Shown here one piece after another: positions 7,338-16,893 of a stretch of 64,000 bases of DNA. The notes beneath the pieces were generated by a model. That model was not told where the DNA came from, did no database searches, and saw only the letters and a list, made by a program, of their open reading frames with translations. This stretch comes from Propionivibrio soli (lineage in GTDB: Bacteria > Pseudomonadota > Gammaproteobacteria > Burkholderiales > Rhodocyclaceae). The DNA lies in assembly GCF_025770765.1 (NCBI RefSeq), contig NZ_JANZKY010000005.1:1-64000 (forward strand), in the 5' to 3' direction. Both the position numbers and the translations under genes were made by a program. The number at the start of each line of letters is the position of its first letter. Position 1 is the first letter of the stretch.

Positions 7338-9062
7338 ATGCGAACCTCCAAGTTCTTCATCTCAACACTCAAGGAAGCCCCCGCCGACGCGGAGATCGTC
7401 AGCCACAAACTTATGCTGAGGGCGGGACTGGTCAAACGGCTCGCAGGAGGCATCTACACTTGGATGCCGATGGGGCTTCGGATACTGCGCAAGGTGGAAA
7501 ACATTGTGCGCGAAGAAATGGATCGCGCTGGGGCTATCGAACTGCTGATGCCTGCTGTCCAGCCTGGCGAGTTATGGCAGGAATCGGGGCGGTGGGAGAA
7601 GTACGGACCTGAACTGCTAAGGCTGAAAGACCGGCATGCGCGCGATTTCGTCATCGGGCCAACGCACGAAGAAGTTATCACGGACGTCGTACGGAAAGAA
7701 ATAAAGAGCTACCGTCAGCTTCCCGTTCATTTCTATCAGGTACAAACCAAGTTCAGGGACGAGATTCGCCCGCGTTTCGGTGTCATGCGCGGACGCGAGT
7801 TTCTGATGAAGGACGGCTACTCCTTCCACACCGATTTCGAGGGCTTGCAGCGTGAATACAGGAATATGTTCGACACCTACACGCGAATCTTTTCACGGCT
7901 TGGTTTGAAGTTCCGTGCCGTCGCAGCGGACACCGGATCGATTGGCGGAACGGGTTCACATGAGTTTCATGTACTTGCGGACTCCGGGGAAGACGCTTTA
8001 GCTTACTGCCCCCACTCGGATTACGCCGCCAACGTCGAACTCGCGGAGGCGCTACCGCCACGCAGTTCAAGGGAATCTGCCTCCGATCCAATGAAGAAAG
8101 TGGCGACCCCTGGCAAGACGCGTTGCGAAGACGTAGCCGAGTTTCTCGGGATCCCGATCACCAAGATGGTGAAAGCCATTGCAATCATGCGCGCCACCCC
8201 CGAAAACGAGGGAAGCGAGTTCACGCTGATCCTTTTGCGGGGCGATCACGATCTCAATGAAATCAAGACGCAAAAGGTTGTCGGCGAGTTCCGGTTTGCG
8301 CGGGACGAGGAGATCGTCGCCGCACTCGGTTGCAAACCCGGCTATATTGGCCCTGTTGGTGCACGCGACATTCCTGTTTTTGCCGATCACTCGGTGGCTG
8401 CGATGGCGAACTTCGTTTGCGGAGCCAACGAGGTCGACTTTCACTTATCGGGCGTTAATTTTGAGCGTGATTTACCCACCCCTAAGACGATCGCTGATCT
8501 GCGGAACGTCGTCACAGGAGACCCCTCTCCAGATGGAAAGGGGAAGTTGGAGTTATGCCGGGGTATTGAAGTCGGGCACATTTTCCAATTGCGGAGAAAA
8601 TACGCGGAAGCGCTCAATTGCAGTTTTCTAGACGAAAGCGGCAAGAGTCAGATCATGGAGATGGGCTGTTACGGAATCGGGGTTTCACGTATCGTCGGCG
8701 CGGCAATCGAGCAGAACCACGATGAGCGCGGCATCATTTTCCCCGTAGCGATCGCCCCATTCCAAGTCGCCGTCGTGCCGATGGGATTCCACAAATCCTC
8801 GCAGGTGAAAGCGGCCGCTGAGGCTTTGTACGAAGAGCTTGCCGCTGCCGGAATCGACGTGTTGCTGGACGACCGGAGCGAACGCCCAGGGGTCATGTTC
8901 GCTGAAATGGAACTGATCGGGATCCCACACCGTATTGTGGTCGGAGAACGAGGATTGGCCGACGGAAAACTCGAGTACAAGGGCCGAACCGACAGTGACG
9001 CGACGATGATACCTCTAGCGTCTGCCCTGGGCTTTATCAAGGAAAGGCTGTGCGCCTCTTAA
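7338..9062 (+). CDS. proS: Prolyl-tRNA synthetase, bacterial type
   Basis: Class II synthetase (574 aa) charging tRNA-Pro. Class II motifs are visible: [26 protein letters not shown] (motif 2 region) and [17 protein letters not shown] (motif 3). Between them sits an insertion at about residues 225-410 that corresponds to the YbaK-like editing domain of the long bacterial type, which clears mischarged Ala-tRNA-Pro. The C-terminal anticodon-binding domain is present. The ATG is placed at the conserved [15 protein letters not shown] start. Confidence 0.97.
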   Translation: MRTSKFFISTLKEAPADAEIVSHKLMLRAGLVKRLAGGIYTWMPMGLRILRKVENIVREEMDRAGAIELLMPAVQPGELWQESGRWEKYGPELLRLKDRHARDFVIGPTHEEVITDVVRKEIKSYRQLPVHFYQVQTKFRDEIRPRFGVMRGREFLMKDGYSFHTDFEGLQREYRNMFDTYTRIFSRLGLKFRAVAADTGSIGGTGSHEFHVLADSGEDALAYCPHSDYAANVELAEALPPRSSRESASDPMKKVATPGKTRCEDVAEFLGIPITKMVKAIAIMRATPENEGSEFTLILLRGDHDLNEIKTQKVVGEFRFARDEEIVAALGCKPGYIGPVGARDIPVFADHSVAAMANFVCGANEVDFHLSGVNFERDLPTPKTIADLRNVVTGDPSPDGKGKLELCRGIEVGHIFQLRRKYAEALNCSFLDESGKSQIMEMGCYGIGVSRIVGAAIEQNHDERGIIFPVAIAPFQVAVVPMGFHKSSQVKAAAEALYEELAAAGIDVLLDDRSERPGVMFAEMELIGIPHRIVVGERGLADGKLEYKGRTDSDATMIPLASALGFIKERLCAS

Positions 9063-9664
9063 TGTTATTTTCGGCGCTGTTGATTTGGCAACTTGCCTTC
9101 GCCGGCGCCCAAAAGTACGAACCACTGTCGGAGAGCGTCAGGGCGGCGCTATCGCGTACCATTTCGGATCAAGCACCGTCTCGTAGTTCTTTCTCAGACG
9201 CCATGGACGCCATTGACTGGCTGACCGAAATGTCTCGTCGCATGGATAGGCGAATTGCTGATCGGGAAAGCCGCCTGGAGTTTCTGAGGGCGGTTCACTA
9301 CGAAGCGACACGCGCAGGACTTGACCCGCAGATGGTGCTCGGATTGATTCAAGTCGAGAGCGGCTTCAAAAAGTATGCGGTGTCCCCTGCCGGTGCGCGA
9401 GGGTTCATGCAGGTAATGCCTTTCTGGGTGCAAGTGATCGGTCGCAAAGAAGATAACCTATTCCACTTGCGCACCAACCTGCGGTACGGATGCACGATCC
9501 TCCGCCATTATCTCGACATTGAGCAAGGCGATCTATTTCGCGCACTCGGTCGCTACAACGGAAGCCTTGGACAGCCGGAGTACCCGAATCTGGTTCGCGC
9601 CGCTTGGCACGGACAATGGGCTTACGCCGCGACCAAGGCGCGGGTGGCCTCTAGCAAGCCATGA
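9050..9664 (+). CDS. Lytic transglycosylase domain protein
   Basis: Exported murein lytic transglycosylase (204 aa), SLT/Slt70-like, cleaving glycan strands to 1,6-anhydro products. A signal peptide (residues 1-20) precedes the catalytic domain, with E103 in [18 protein letters not shown] as the likely catalytic acid, followed by GFMQVMP and the GRYNGS motif. The GTG at 9050 is chosen because AAGGA lies 6 nt upstream; it overlaps the end of proS by 13 bp. Its stop abuts the ffh stop on the other strand with no spacer. Confidence 0.9.
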   Translation: MRLLMLFSALLIWQLAFAGAQKYEPLSESVRAALSRTISDQAPSRSSFSDAMDAIDWLTEMSRRMDRRIADRESRLEFLRAVHYEATRAGLDPQMVLGLIQVESGFKKYAVSPAGARGFMQVMPFWVQVIGRKEDNLFHLRTNLRYGCTILRHYLDIEQGDLFRALGRYNGSLGQPEYPNLVRAAWHGQWAYAATKARVASSKP

Positions 9665-11020
9665 TTACCTCATTCCTGGCAGCATGCCTTTCATTCCGCG
9701 CATGAACTTCGCCATGCCGCCCTTGGAAAACTGCTTCATCATCTTCTGTGTCTGTTCGAACTGCTTAAGCAGCCGGTTCACTTCCTGAACCTGGACGCCC
9801 GCGCCCATCGCGATACGGCGCTTGCGTGAAGCTTTCAAGATTTCCGGCCGACTGCGTTCGGCCGGCGTCATCGAATCGATAATGCCCTCCACACGGCTAA
9901 TCATCTTCTGCTCACCACCTGCGGGCAATTGCCCGGCGAGTTGAGCGAATTGCGCTGGAAGCTTGTCCATCATTGACGAGAGCCCGCCCATCTTTCGCAT
10001 CTGACTTATCTGTTCCTTGAAGTCGTTCAGATCGAAACCTTTGCCCGACTTCAGCTTTTTTGCCAACTCAACAGCCTGCTGCTCGTCGATTCCCTTCTTT
10101 GCTTCTTCGATCAAGGACAAGACATCGCCCATGCCAAGAATACGGGAGGCCATTCTCTCCGGATGGAAGGGCTCGATACCCGACAGCTTTTCACCCACAC
10201 CGGCATACTTGATGGGACGACCCGTTACGTGTCGCACCGAAAGAGCTGCACCGCCACGCGCGTCTCCATCGAGCTTGGTAAGAATCACCCCCGTGAGAGG
10301 CAAGGCTTCGCTAAACGCTTTCGCCGTGTTGATAGCATCCTGACCGAGCATGGCGTCGACGACGAATAACGTTTCGATCGGATTCAGCGCCTTATGAAGC
10401 GCGGCGATCTCCCTCATCATCGCCTCGTCGATCGACAGTCGACCCGCCGTGTCGACCAGCAAGACGTCGTGATAATGACGTTTGGCCCACGCTGCCGCCT
10501 CTAGCGCGATATCGACTGGTTTATCACCAGATGAAGATGGGAAAAAGTCCACCCCAGCCTGCTCGGCAACGGCCTTCAACTGATCGATCGCCGCCGGCCG
10601 ATAGACGTCGCAGGAAACGACGAGTACTTTCTTTTTCTGGGTTTCCTTCAAGAGCCGAGCCAGCTTGCCGACCGTCGTAGTCTTCCCTGCGCCCTGCAAA
10701 CCGGCCATGAGAACGATCGCCGGCGGTTGAGTGGCAAGGTTGAGGCCGGTGTGCGCCTCCCCCATTAACGCGGTCAATTCGCGGTGTACTACGCCGATCA
10801 AGGCTTGGCCTGGCGTCAGCGAACCGATGACCTCCTCACCAACGGCCTTCTCTTTGACGGCGTTGATGAACGTTTTGACGGCTGGCAGGGCAACGTCCGC
10901 CTCCAGAAGTGCCAACCGCACTTCGCGCATTGCGTCGGCAATGTTGTCGTCGGTGAGACGAGCCTCTCCGCGCAACGTCTTCATGACGCGCGCAAGTCGT
11001 TGAGTCAGGTTATCAAGCAT
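9665..11020 (-). CDS. ffh: Signal recognition particle protein Ffh
   Basis: SRP54 GTPase (451 aa) that binds 4.5S RNA and signal sequences and docks to FtsY. Domains: N helical bundle (1-90), G domain with GLQGAGKTTTVGKL near residue 107, DTAGRL and TKLDGDARGG, and a methionine-rich M domain whose tail is MAKFMRGMKGMLPGM. Divergent from the CcsA-like gene with only 31 bp between, so their promoters must overlap. Confidence 0.98.
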   Translation of the reverse strand: MLDNLTQRLARVMKTLRGEARLTDDNIADAMREVRLALLEADVALPAVKTFINAVKEKAVGEEVIGSLTPGQALIGVVHRELTALMGEAHTGLNLATQPPAIVLMAGLQGAGKTTTVGKLARLLKETQKKKVLVVSCDVYRPAAIDQLKAVAEQAGVDFFPSSSGDKPVDIALEAAAWAKRHYHDVLLVDTAGRLSIDEAMMREIAALHKALNPIETLFVVDAMLGQDAINTAKAFSEALPLTGVILTKLDGDARGGAALSVRHVTGRPIKYAGVGEKLSGIEPFHPERMASRILGMGDVLSLIEEAKKGIDEQQAVELAKKLKSGKGFDLNDFKEQISQMRKMGGLSSMMDKLPAQFAQLAGQLPAGGEQKMISRVEGIIDSMTPAERSRPEILKASRKRRIAMGAGVQVQEVNRLLKQFEQTQKMMKQFSKGGMAKFMRGMKGMLPGMR

Positions 11021-11051
11021 TTAGTTTCCGGCTTAGTGTAGACTTCAGAAG

Positions 11052-11891
11052 ATGCCGGCTATTCTACTTCACCTTGTTTCACCGATCGCCTCGTGCCTGT
11101 TGTATGCGGCGCTTGGAGTGCATTTTTGGCGCACACGATGGCGGGCCGATGAAAAGCCGGGATTGCCTCTTGCAATGCGGCCTTGGGAACGACTCTCGAT
11201 TCTCGCCGCTATTGTTATGCAAGGTGCAGGGCTTTATTGGAGCCTCTTCGGCGGGGGAGGTATGCGTTTCTCATTCAGCCTTGCATTATCCCTCATGCTT
11301 TGGCTTGCCGTCCTTATTTACTGGCTTGAGAGTTTCCGCTCCCGGATGGAAGGTCTTCAGCCGATGGTCCTACCGCTTGCCGCAACCTGCTCGGTTCTTC
11401 CAGCATTTTTTCCACAAATGCACTGGATTGCATATGCCGAGGCGTGGGGATTCAAGTTTCATTTTCTCGCTGCAATGCTGGCTTACAGCCTCTTCACTTT
11501 GTCAGCCCTGCACGCGGCGTTTATGAGCTTCGTCGAACGCAAGTTGCATCGGGGAAGGTTCGACTCGAACCTTGCCAGCCTGCCGCCCGTTCTCGCGATG
11601 GAGAACTTGCTTTTTCGCATGATCACCGTGGCGTTCACCCTCCTCACTCTGACGCTCGCTAGCGGATTGGGATTTTCAGAAGCAATTTTCGGAAAAGCGT
11701 TCGTATTGGATCACAAGACTCTCTTTGCGTTTATGTCTTGGATGATCTTTGCGGCTCTTCTCGTGGGCCGCCATGCGTATGGTTGGCGAGGACGTATCGC
11801 CTTACGCTGGACCATGACTGGATTTCTTGTTTTGCTCCTTGCCTATGTTGGGAGCCGTTTCGTATCGGAAGTTCTCCTCGGCAGAATCTAG
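11052..11891 (+). CDS. CcsA/YpjD-like cytochrome c assembly membrane protein
   Basis: Inner membrane protein (279 aa) with about eight hydrophobic segments, of the cytochrome c assembly (CcsA/CcmC) superfamily and closest in form to YpjD. Conserved histidines and aromatic residues are seen in WGFKFHFLAAMLAYS and LDHKTLFAFMSW. Divergent position next to ffh is common in proteobacteria. Whether it takes part in heme handling is not shown by the sequence. Confidence 0.85.
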   Translation: MPAILLHLVSPIASCLLYAALGVHFWRTRWRADEKPGLPLAMRPWERLSILAAIVMQGAGLYWSLFGGGGMRFSFSLALSLMLWLAVLIYWLESFRSRMEGLQPMVLPLAATCSVLPAFFPQMHWIAYAEAWGFKFHFLAAMLAYSLFTLSALHAAFMSFVERKLHRGRFDSNLASLPPVLAMENLLFRMITVAFTLLTLTLASGLGFSEAIFGKAFVLDHKTLFAFMSWMIFAALLVGRHAYGWRGRIALRWTMTGFLVLLLAYVGSRFVSEVLLGRI

Positions 11892-12005
11892 AATAATCCT
11901 TCAGTCGCAGTGCAAAGAGCCGTATTAGATGGAATAGTGCCGCGCTAGAGCACTTTCCTTTACAAAAGGCGGGAGTCGATGCATCATCAACCTGACATAC
12001 TAAAC

Positions 12006-12028
12006 ACCGCCCCTGCGTGGCGGTTTTG
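12006..12028 (+). terminator. Possible weak terminator after the CcsA-like gene
   Basis: ACCGCC (12006-12011), a 7-base loop and GGCGGT (12019-12024) are followed by TTT then G. The T-run is short, and the hairpin is only 33 bp ahead of the pilB start, so it could also act in the pilB leader. Confidence 0.4.
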
Positions 12029-12056
12029 CGAGCAAAAAAGCATCATTTGACGAACT

Positions 12057-13772
12057 ATGGCCGCGAATCCACAACAATCCTCACTCAGCGGACTCGCTCG
12101 GGCGCTCGTTCAGGCAGGAAAAATCAAGGAAGCCGAAGCGGAGGCGTTATTAAATCAAGCCGCTGCGACTAAAACGACCTTCATCGAACAGTTAGCGACC
12201 AGCAAAAAGGCTAGTTCGGCTGACGTCGCCCGTTTTGCGGCGGATACATTCGGTTACCCGCTATTGGATCTGGGCGCCTTCGATGAAGCGCATATGCAGA
12301 GTACGGCGATCGACCGCAAGTTGATCGCCGCCCACCGCGTCATTCCGTTGCACAAACGAGGCAATCGCCTCTCGATCGCGATAGCGGATCCGACCAATCT
12401 TCGGGCCTTGGACGAAATCCGGTTCCAAACCGGGATGGCCGTCGATCCGATCGTCGTTGATGAAGCGCTGATTGCACCGCTGGTCGCGAAATTTTCGGAA
12501 TCTGCAGCAGAAAGTCTAAAAAACCTCGCAAACGAAGACATCAACCTCGAATTCACCGATGAAGAAGCGGCGGAAAAGGGCGATGATGCGAACTCTCTGG
12601 AGGTCGACGATGCCCCTGTCGTCAAGTTCATTCAGAAAATGCTATTGGACGCCATCAACGACGGCGCCTCCGACATCCATTTCGAACCCTACGAGAAGAG
12701 TTACCGTATTCGCTTCCGCTGTGATGGCATGCTGCGCGAAGTCGCGGCACCTCCGCTTGTCATCAAAGAGAAGATCGCCTCCCGCATCAAGGTCATTTCA
12801 CGGCTAAATATTGCGGAGAAGCGCGTTCCGCAGGACGGTCGCATGCGCCTGGTTCTTTCGAAAACCCGAGCAATCGACTTTCGCGTGAGCACGCTTCCCA
12901 CCATGTACGGCGAAAAAATCGTCTTACGGATTCTCGACCCGAGCAGCGCGACGTTGGGAATTGACGCGCTGGGATATGAACCTGAGCAGAAAGCCGTGCT
13001 TTTGGACGCGGTACAACGCCCGTATGGCATGGTCCTCGTCACAGGCCCAACGGGCTCCGGCAAGACGGTGTCTCTTTACACTTGCCTCAACATCTTAAAC
13101 AAGCCTGGGATTAACATTTCTACAGCCGAAGACCCGGCCGAAATCGCTCTCCCAGGGATCAATCAGGTCAATATCGATGACCGCCAAGGACTTACATTTC
13201 CGGTCGCACTAAAGGCCTTTTTGCGCCAAGATCCGGACATCATCATGGTGGGCGAAATTCGGGACTTGGAAACTGCCGAGATCGCGATTAAGGCAGCACA
13301 AACCGGCCATATGGTGCTTTCGACATTGCACACCAACGATGCCCCATCGACGCTCACGCGTCTCATGAATATGGGTATCCCTACATTCAACATCGCTTCC
13401 AGCGTACTTCTAATTACGGCGCAGCGCCTCGTTCGCCGTTTGTGTTCATGCAAAAAGCCTCTGGAAACGCCAATCGAGACTCTGCTCAATGCGGGTTTCA
13501 GAGACGCCGACCTTGACGGAAGTTGGGTTCTTTATGGCCCAGGGGGCTGCGACAGATGCAAAGGAACGGGATACAAAGGCCGCGTGGGCGTTTACCAAGT
13601 TATGCCAGTAACGGAAGCAATCCAGCGGCTCATCATGGCAAACTGCACTGAGCTAGACATCGCACAACAAGCCCAAAAAGAGGGCGTAAACGATCTGCGC
13701 CGTTCCGGGCTTTTGAAGGTGAAGCAGGGACTGACTTCGCTGGAAGAAGTTCTCGGTAGCACAAATATCTAG
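12057..13772 (+). CDS. pilB: Type IV pilus extension ATPase PilB
   Basis: Cytoplasmic hexameric ATPase (571 aa) that drives pilus polymerisation. An N-terminal T2SSE_N region is followed by the ATPase domain with GPTGSGKT near residue 329, the DPDIIMVGEIRDLETAEI Asp/Walker B boxes, the GHMVLSTLHTND His box and a tetracysteine zinc site (CSCKKP and CDRCKGTGYKGR). Unlike MshE in this window, the N-terminus lacks an RLG-type c-di-GMP motif. It heads pilB-pilC-pilD. Confidence 0.95.
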   Translation: MAANPQQSSLSGLARALVQAGKIKEAEAEALLNQAAATKTTFIEQLATSKKASSADVARFAADTFGYPLLDLGAFDEAHMQSTAIDRKLIAAHRVIPLHKRGNRLSIAIADPTNLRALDEIRFQTGMAVDPIVVDEALIAPLVAKFSESAAESLKNLANEDINLEFTDEEAAEKGDDANSLEVDDAPVVKFIQKMLLDAINDGASDIHFEPYEKSYRIRFRCDGMLREVAAPPLVIKEKIASRIKVISRLNIAEKRVPQDGRMRLVLSKTRAIDFRVSTLPTMYGEKIVLRILDPSSATLGIDALGYEPEQKAVLLDAVQRPYGMVLVTGPTGSGKTVSLYTCLNILNKPGINISTAEDPAEIALPGINQVNIDDRQGLTFPVALKAFLRQDPDIIMVGEIRDLETAEIAIKAAQTGHMVLSTLHTNDAPSTLTRLMNMGIPTFNIASSVLLITAQRLVRRLCSCKKPLETPIETLLNAGFRDADLDGSWVLYGPGGCDRCKGTGYKGRVGVYQVMPVTEAIQRLIMANCTELDIAQQAQKEGVNDLRRSGLLKVKQGLTSLEEVLGSTNI

Positions 13773-13794
13773 AGAATTACACGGGGAGGGATGC

Positions 13795-15027
13795 ATGGCC
13801 ATGGCGGCGAAACCGGCAAGACGCACCCAAGAGATCAAAGAATACACGTTTCTTTGGACCGGCAAGAACAAGGCTGGGAAACTTATCCGGGGCGAGCAGC
13901 GGGCTACGAGCGAAGCGGTAGTCAACGCGACGTTGCGGCGGCAAGGGGTCGTCGTTACGAAGATATCCAAACAGACCTTCCGAAGGGGTGGAAAGGTCTC
14001 AGAAAAAGATATTGCGCTTTTTACGCGGCAGCTTGCGACCATGATGAAAGCAGGGGTTCCGCTATTGCAAACGTTCGATATCGTTGGCCGGGGACATGCC
14101 AATCCAGCTGTAGGGAAACTCCTCCTCGACATCAAGGCCGATGTCGAAACAGGTAGTTCCCTTTCCCAGGCTTTCCGCAAGTTTCCTCTTCACTTCGACC
14201 AGCTCTACTGCAACCTAGTCGCCGCGGGAGAACAAGCAGGGATACTAGAGACTCTTCTTGAACGCCTGGCAACGTACAAAGAAAAAATGCTGGCGATCAA
14301 GTCAAAGATCAAATCAGCGCTTTTTTATCCAACAGCCGTCATTGTCGTCGCATTCATAATCACAGCGGTGATCATGATTTTTGTTATCCCGGCTTTCAAG
14401 CAAGTGTTCACCAGTTTTGGCGCTGACCTCCCGGCGCCTACGCTCCTTGTAATCGCCATATCGGATTACTTTGTCGCGTATTGGTGGGCGATATTCGGAG
14501 CAATAGGAGGCGGCCTATTTGCGTTCTTTTATACGTGGAAACGCTCTGAAGCCATGCAGTTTGCCATTGACCGCCTGTTTCTCCGATTGCCACTCTTCGG
14601 TGACATCATTCGCAAAGCTGTGATGGCACGATGGGCACGTACACTGTCCACAATGTTTGCTGCTGGCGTGCCGCTCGTGGAGTCACTTGAGTCGGTCGGA
14701 GGTGCTGCCGGAAACTACGTTTACAAGACAGGGACAAGGCAAATCCAGGGCGAAGTGAGCACAGGAACAAGCTTGACTTCAGCAATGCAAAACAGTGAGC
14801 TGTTCCCAAACATGGTGGTTCAAATGGTCGCCATTGGCGAAGAATCCGGAGCGCTGGACGCCATGCTTGGTAAAGTTGCGGATTTTTTTGAACAGGAGGT
14901 AGACGACGCCGTTGAAGCACTATCGAGCCTAATGGAACCGATCATCATGGTGGTCCTCGGGGTCCTCATCGGTGGTATGGTGATCGCAATGTACCTGCCG
15001 ATCTTCAAACTGGGCGCGGTCGTCTAG
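13795..15027 (+). CDS. pilC: Type IV pilus inner membrane platform protein PilC
   Basis: GspF-family polytopic protein (410 aa) that couples PilB to the growing pilus. Two homologous cytoplasmic halves are visible, with LATMMKAGVPLLQTFDIV and LSTMFAAGVPLVESLESV as the repeated motif, and three membrane segments near residues 180-200, 220-245 and 380-405. It follows pilB by 22 nt and overlaps pilD by one base. Confidence 0.95.
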   Translation: MAMAAKPARRTQEIKEYTFLWTGKNKAGKLIRGEQRATSEAVVNATLRRQGVVVTKISKQTFRRGGKVSEKDIALFTRQLATMMKAGVPLLQTFDIVGRGHANPAVGKLLLDIKADVETGSSLSQAFRKFPLHFDQLYCNLVAAGEQAGILETLLERLATYKEKMLAIKSKIKSALFYPTAVIVVAFIITAVIMIFVIPAFKQVFTSFGADLPAPTLLVIAISDYFVAYWWAIFGAIGGGLFAFFYTWKRSEAMQFAIDRLFLRLPLFGDIIRKAVMARWARTLSTMFAAGVPLVESLESVGGAAGNYVYKTGTRQIQGEVSTGTSLTSAMQNSELFPNMVVQMVAIGEESGALDAMLGKVADFFEQEVDDAVEALSSLMEPIIMVVLGVLIGGMVIAMYLPIFKLGAVV

Positions 15028-15887
15028 TGAGTTCGGATTCTTTGGGCCTGTTTACGCAGCCATATTTTACGTTCTTCGTAGGTATTCTCGGGCTCCTTGT
15101 CGGGAGCTTTCTGAATGTGCTCATCCACCGCCTGCCGAAAATCATGGAGCGCGACTGGCGGGTTCAGTGCGCCGAGTTGCGTGGAGAATCTCTGCCGGAA
15201 GAAGCCCCGCTCTCCCTCGCCATGCCGCGTTCGCGCTGTCCTACCTGCGGCCACTTCATAAAGGCGATTGAAAACATACCGGTCCTCAGTTGGGTATTCT
15301 TGCGCGGAAAATGTTCGGCATGCCAAGCGCCGATTTCATTCCGATATCCGCTCATCGAAGGCGCGACGGCCGCACTCTCGGCTTTCGCGGCTAGCCACTT
15401 CGGCCCCACTCCTGCCGCAGCGGGAGCAGTGCTTTTTATCTGGTTCCTGCTTGCGCTGAGTTTCATCGACTTCGATACGCAGTTACTCCCCGACTCAATG
15501 ACGTTGCCGCTACTTTGGGGAGGACTGCTATTCAACCTTGAAGGAACGTTCGTAGACCTGCGTTCTGCCGTCATCGGCGCGATGGCAGGCTATCTCGCAT
15601 TATGGTCGGTTTACTGGCTATTCAAGCTCACCACCGGCAAGGAAGGGATGGGCTACGGTGATTTCAAGCTCTTGGCGGCCATTGGTGCTTGGCTGGGATG
15701 GCAGGTGCTGCCATTGACCATCCTCCTTTCGTCACTCGTCGGAGCCGTGGTAGGCATCGTGCTGATCGTCCTCGCTAAGCACGGGCGAAATGTGCCGATC
15801 CCGTTCGGCCCATACCTCGCATCGGCCGGAATGCTTGCTCTTTTCTGGGGACGCGAGCTTACACAAGCCTATTTGCAGCTAATGTAA
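15027..15887 (+). CDS. pilD: Prepilin peptidase / N-methyltransferase PilD
   Basis: Bifunctional aspartic protease (286 aa) that cleaves prepilin leaders and methylates the new N-terminus. The zinc-binding CPTC and CSAC pairs lie in the N-terminal cytoplasmic loop (about residues 70-105). The two catalytic aspartates are in FIDFDTQLLPDSMTLPL and GYGDFKLLAAIGAWLGW. The GTG start overlaps the pilC stop (TAGTG). No other prepilin peptidase is in the window, so it probably also processes the MSHA pilins encoded at 44-47 kb. Confidence 0.95.
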   Translation: MSSDSLGLFTQPYFTFFVGILGLLVGSFLNVLIHRLPKIMERDWRVQCAELRGESLPEEAPLSLAMPRSRCPTCGHFIKAIENIPVLSWVFLRGKCSACQAPISFRYPLIEGATAALSAFAASHFGPTPAAAGAVLFIWFLLALSFIDFDTQLLPDSMTLPLLWGGLLFNLEGTFVDLRSAVIGAMAGYLALWSVYWLFKLTTGKEGMGYGDFKLLAAIGAWLGWQVLPLTILLSSLVGAVVGIVLIVLAKHGRNVPIPFGPYLASAGMLALFWGRELTQAYLQLM

Positions 15888-15993
15888 TCGGTTGAAATAA
15901 GGCGGTTCGCCCTTATCTTGCGCATGCCGGTCTCGGGAAAAAGGGACCGGCACTCGGTTATAATCCATGTCTTTGTTGCACTAAAGGTGAACC

Positions 15994-16260
15994 ATGCCGA
16001 TCTATGCGTATCGCTGCAGTTCCTGCGGCTTTGAGAAAGATCACTTGCAAAAACTGAACGCGCCGGTTCTTACTGATTGCCCGGAATGCGGGGCAAAGGC
16101 GTATCAGAAGCAGATCACCGCGGCCGGCTTCCAATTGAAAGGCAACGGCTGGTACGCAACGGATTTCAAAGGCGGGTCGGGCACTCCGAAGGCTTCGAAG
16201 AGTGAGAATGCTCCGCAATGCCAAGGCTGCGCGGGAGCAGAGGCGTGCGCCGCCAGTTGA
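15994..16260 (+). CDS. FmdB-like zinc ribbon protein
   Basis: Small protein (88 aa) of the FmdB regulatory family, function unsettled. The N-terminal zinc ribbon has C8-x2-C11 (YRCSSCGFE) and C29-x2-C32 (DCPECGAK). A second cysteine-rich tail ([10 protein letters not shown]) is present. It overlaps the DUF502 gene by 16 bp and lies upstream of aspS, a common betaproteobacterial order. Confidence 0.88.
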   Translation: MPIYAYRCSSCGFEKDHLQKLNAPVLTDCPECGAKAYQKQITAAGFQLKGNGWYATDFKGGSGTPKASKSENAPQCQGCAGAEACAAS

Positions 16261-16868
16261 TCAAACGTTACTTCATTACAGGCCTTCTGATCTGGGTACC
16301 CCTGGCGATCACCGCCTGGGTCCTGTTGTTGATTGCCGATGTGGCGGACCAGTCGCTCCGACTGCTTCCGGCCTCGATGCATCCACACAATGTCGTCGGT
16401 TTCGACATCCCCGGTGCGGGAGTCGTTGTCACCCTGGCGATCATTCTCGCCACCGGTATCCTGACGGCCAACTTTATCGGCCAGCGGCTGGTGAGCTGGT
16501 GGGAGAAGCTGCTGGCGCGCATTCCCGTTGTCAACTCGATTTACAACAGCGTCAAACAGGTTTCTGACACTCTTTTCTCGTCCTCAGGCAATGCTTTCCG
16601 CAAGGCCTTGCTCGTTCAGTATCCAAGGGCAGGTTCGTGGACGATCGCATTCCTCACCGGCGTTCCTGGCGGAGATGTCGCCAATCACCTCGAAGACCAT
16701 GTCAGCGTCTATGTTCCTACCACGCCCAATCCGACGTCAGGGTTCTTCCTGATGTTGCCGCGGAACGAAGTCATCGAGCTCGACATGGACGTCGACGAGG
16801 CCCTCAAGTACATCATTTCGATGGGCGTGGTCGCTCCGCCCGCACGACGGTCGAAACCTTCTCTCTAA
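16245..16868 (+). CDS. DUF502 family membrane protein
   Basis: Conserved inner membrane protein (207 aa from this start) with two hydrophobic segments near residues 8-30 and 55-80, then the family motif [11 protein letters not shown] and a cytoplasmic C-terminal part. Function unknown. GTG 16245 ([10 protein letters not shown]) is chosen over ATG 16218 because GGGAG lies 7 nt upstream and homologues begin close to RYFITGLL. Translationally coupled to the FmdB-like gene; aspS follows after 25 nt. Confidence 0.88.
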   Translation: MRRQLIKRYFITGLLIWVPLAITAWVLLLIADVADQSLRLLPASMHPHNVVGFDIPGAGVVVTLAIILATGILTANFIGQRLVSWWEKLLARIPVVNSIYNSVKQVSDTLFSSSGNAFRKALLVQYPRAGSWTIAFLTGVPGGDVANHLEDHVSVYVPTTPNPTSGFFLMLPRNEVIELDMDVDEALKYIISMGVVAPPARRSKPSL

Positions 16869-16893
16869 CATAATCGGTATCCCTGGAAACAGA

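Noticed and set aside
11555-11573. Perfect 9-bp inverted repeat (AAGGTTCGA) with one-base loop
   Set aside because: It lies inside the coding region of the CcsA-like protein, and no regulatory context supports a site there.
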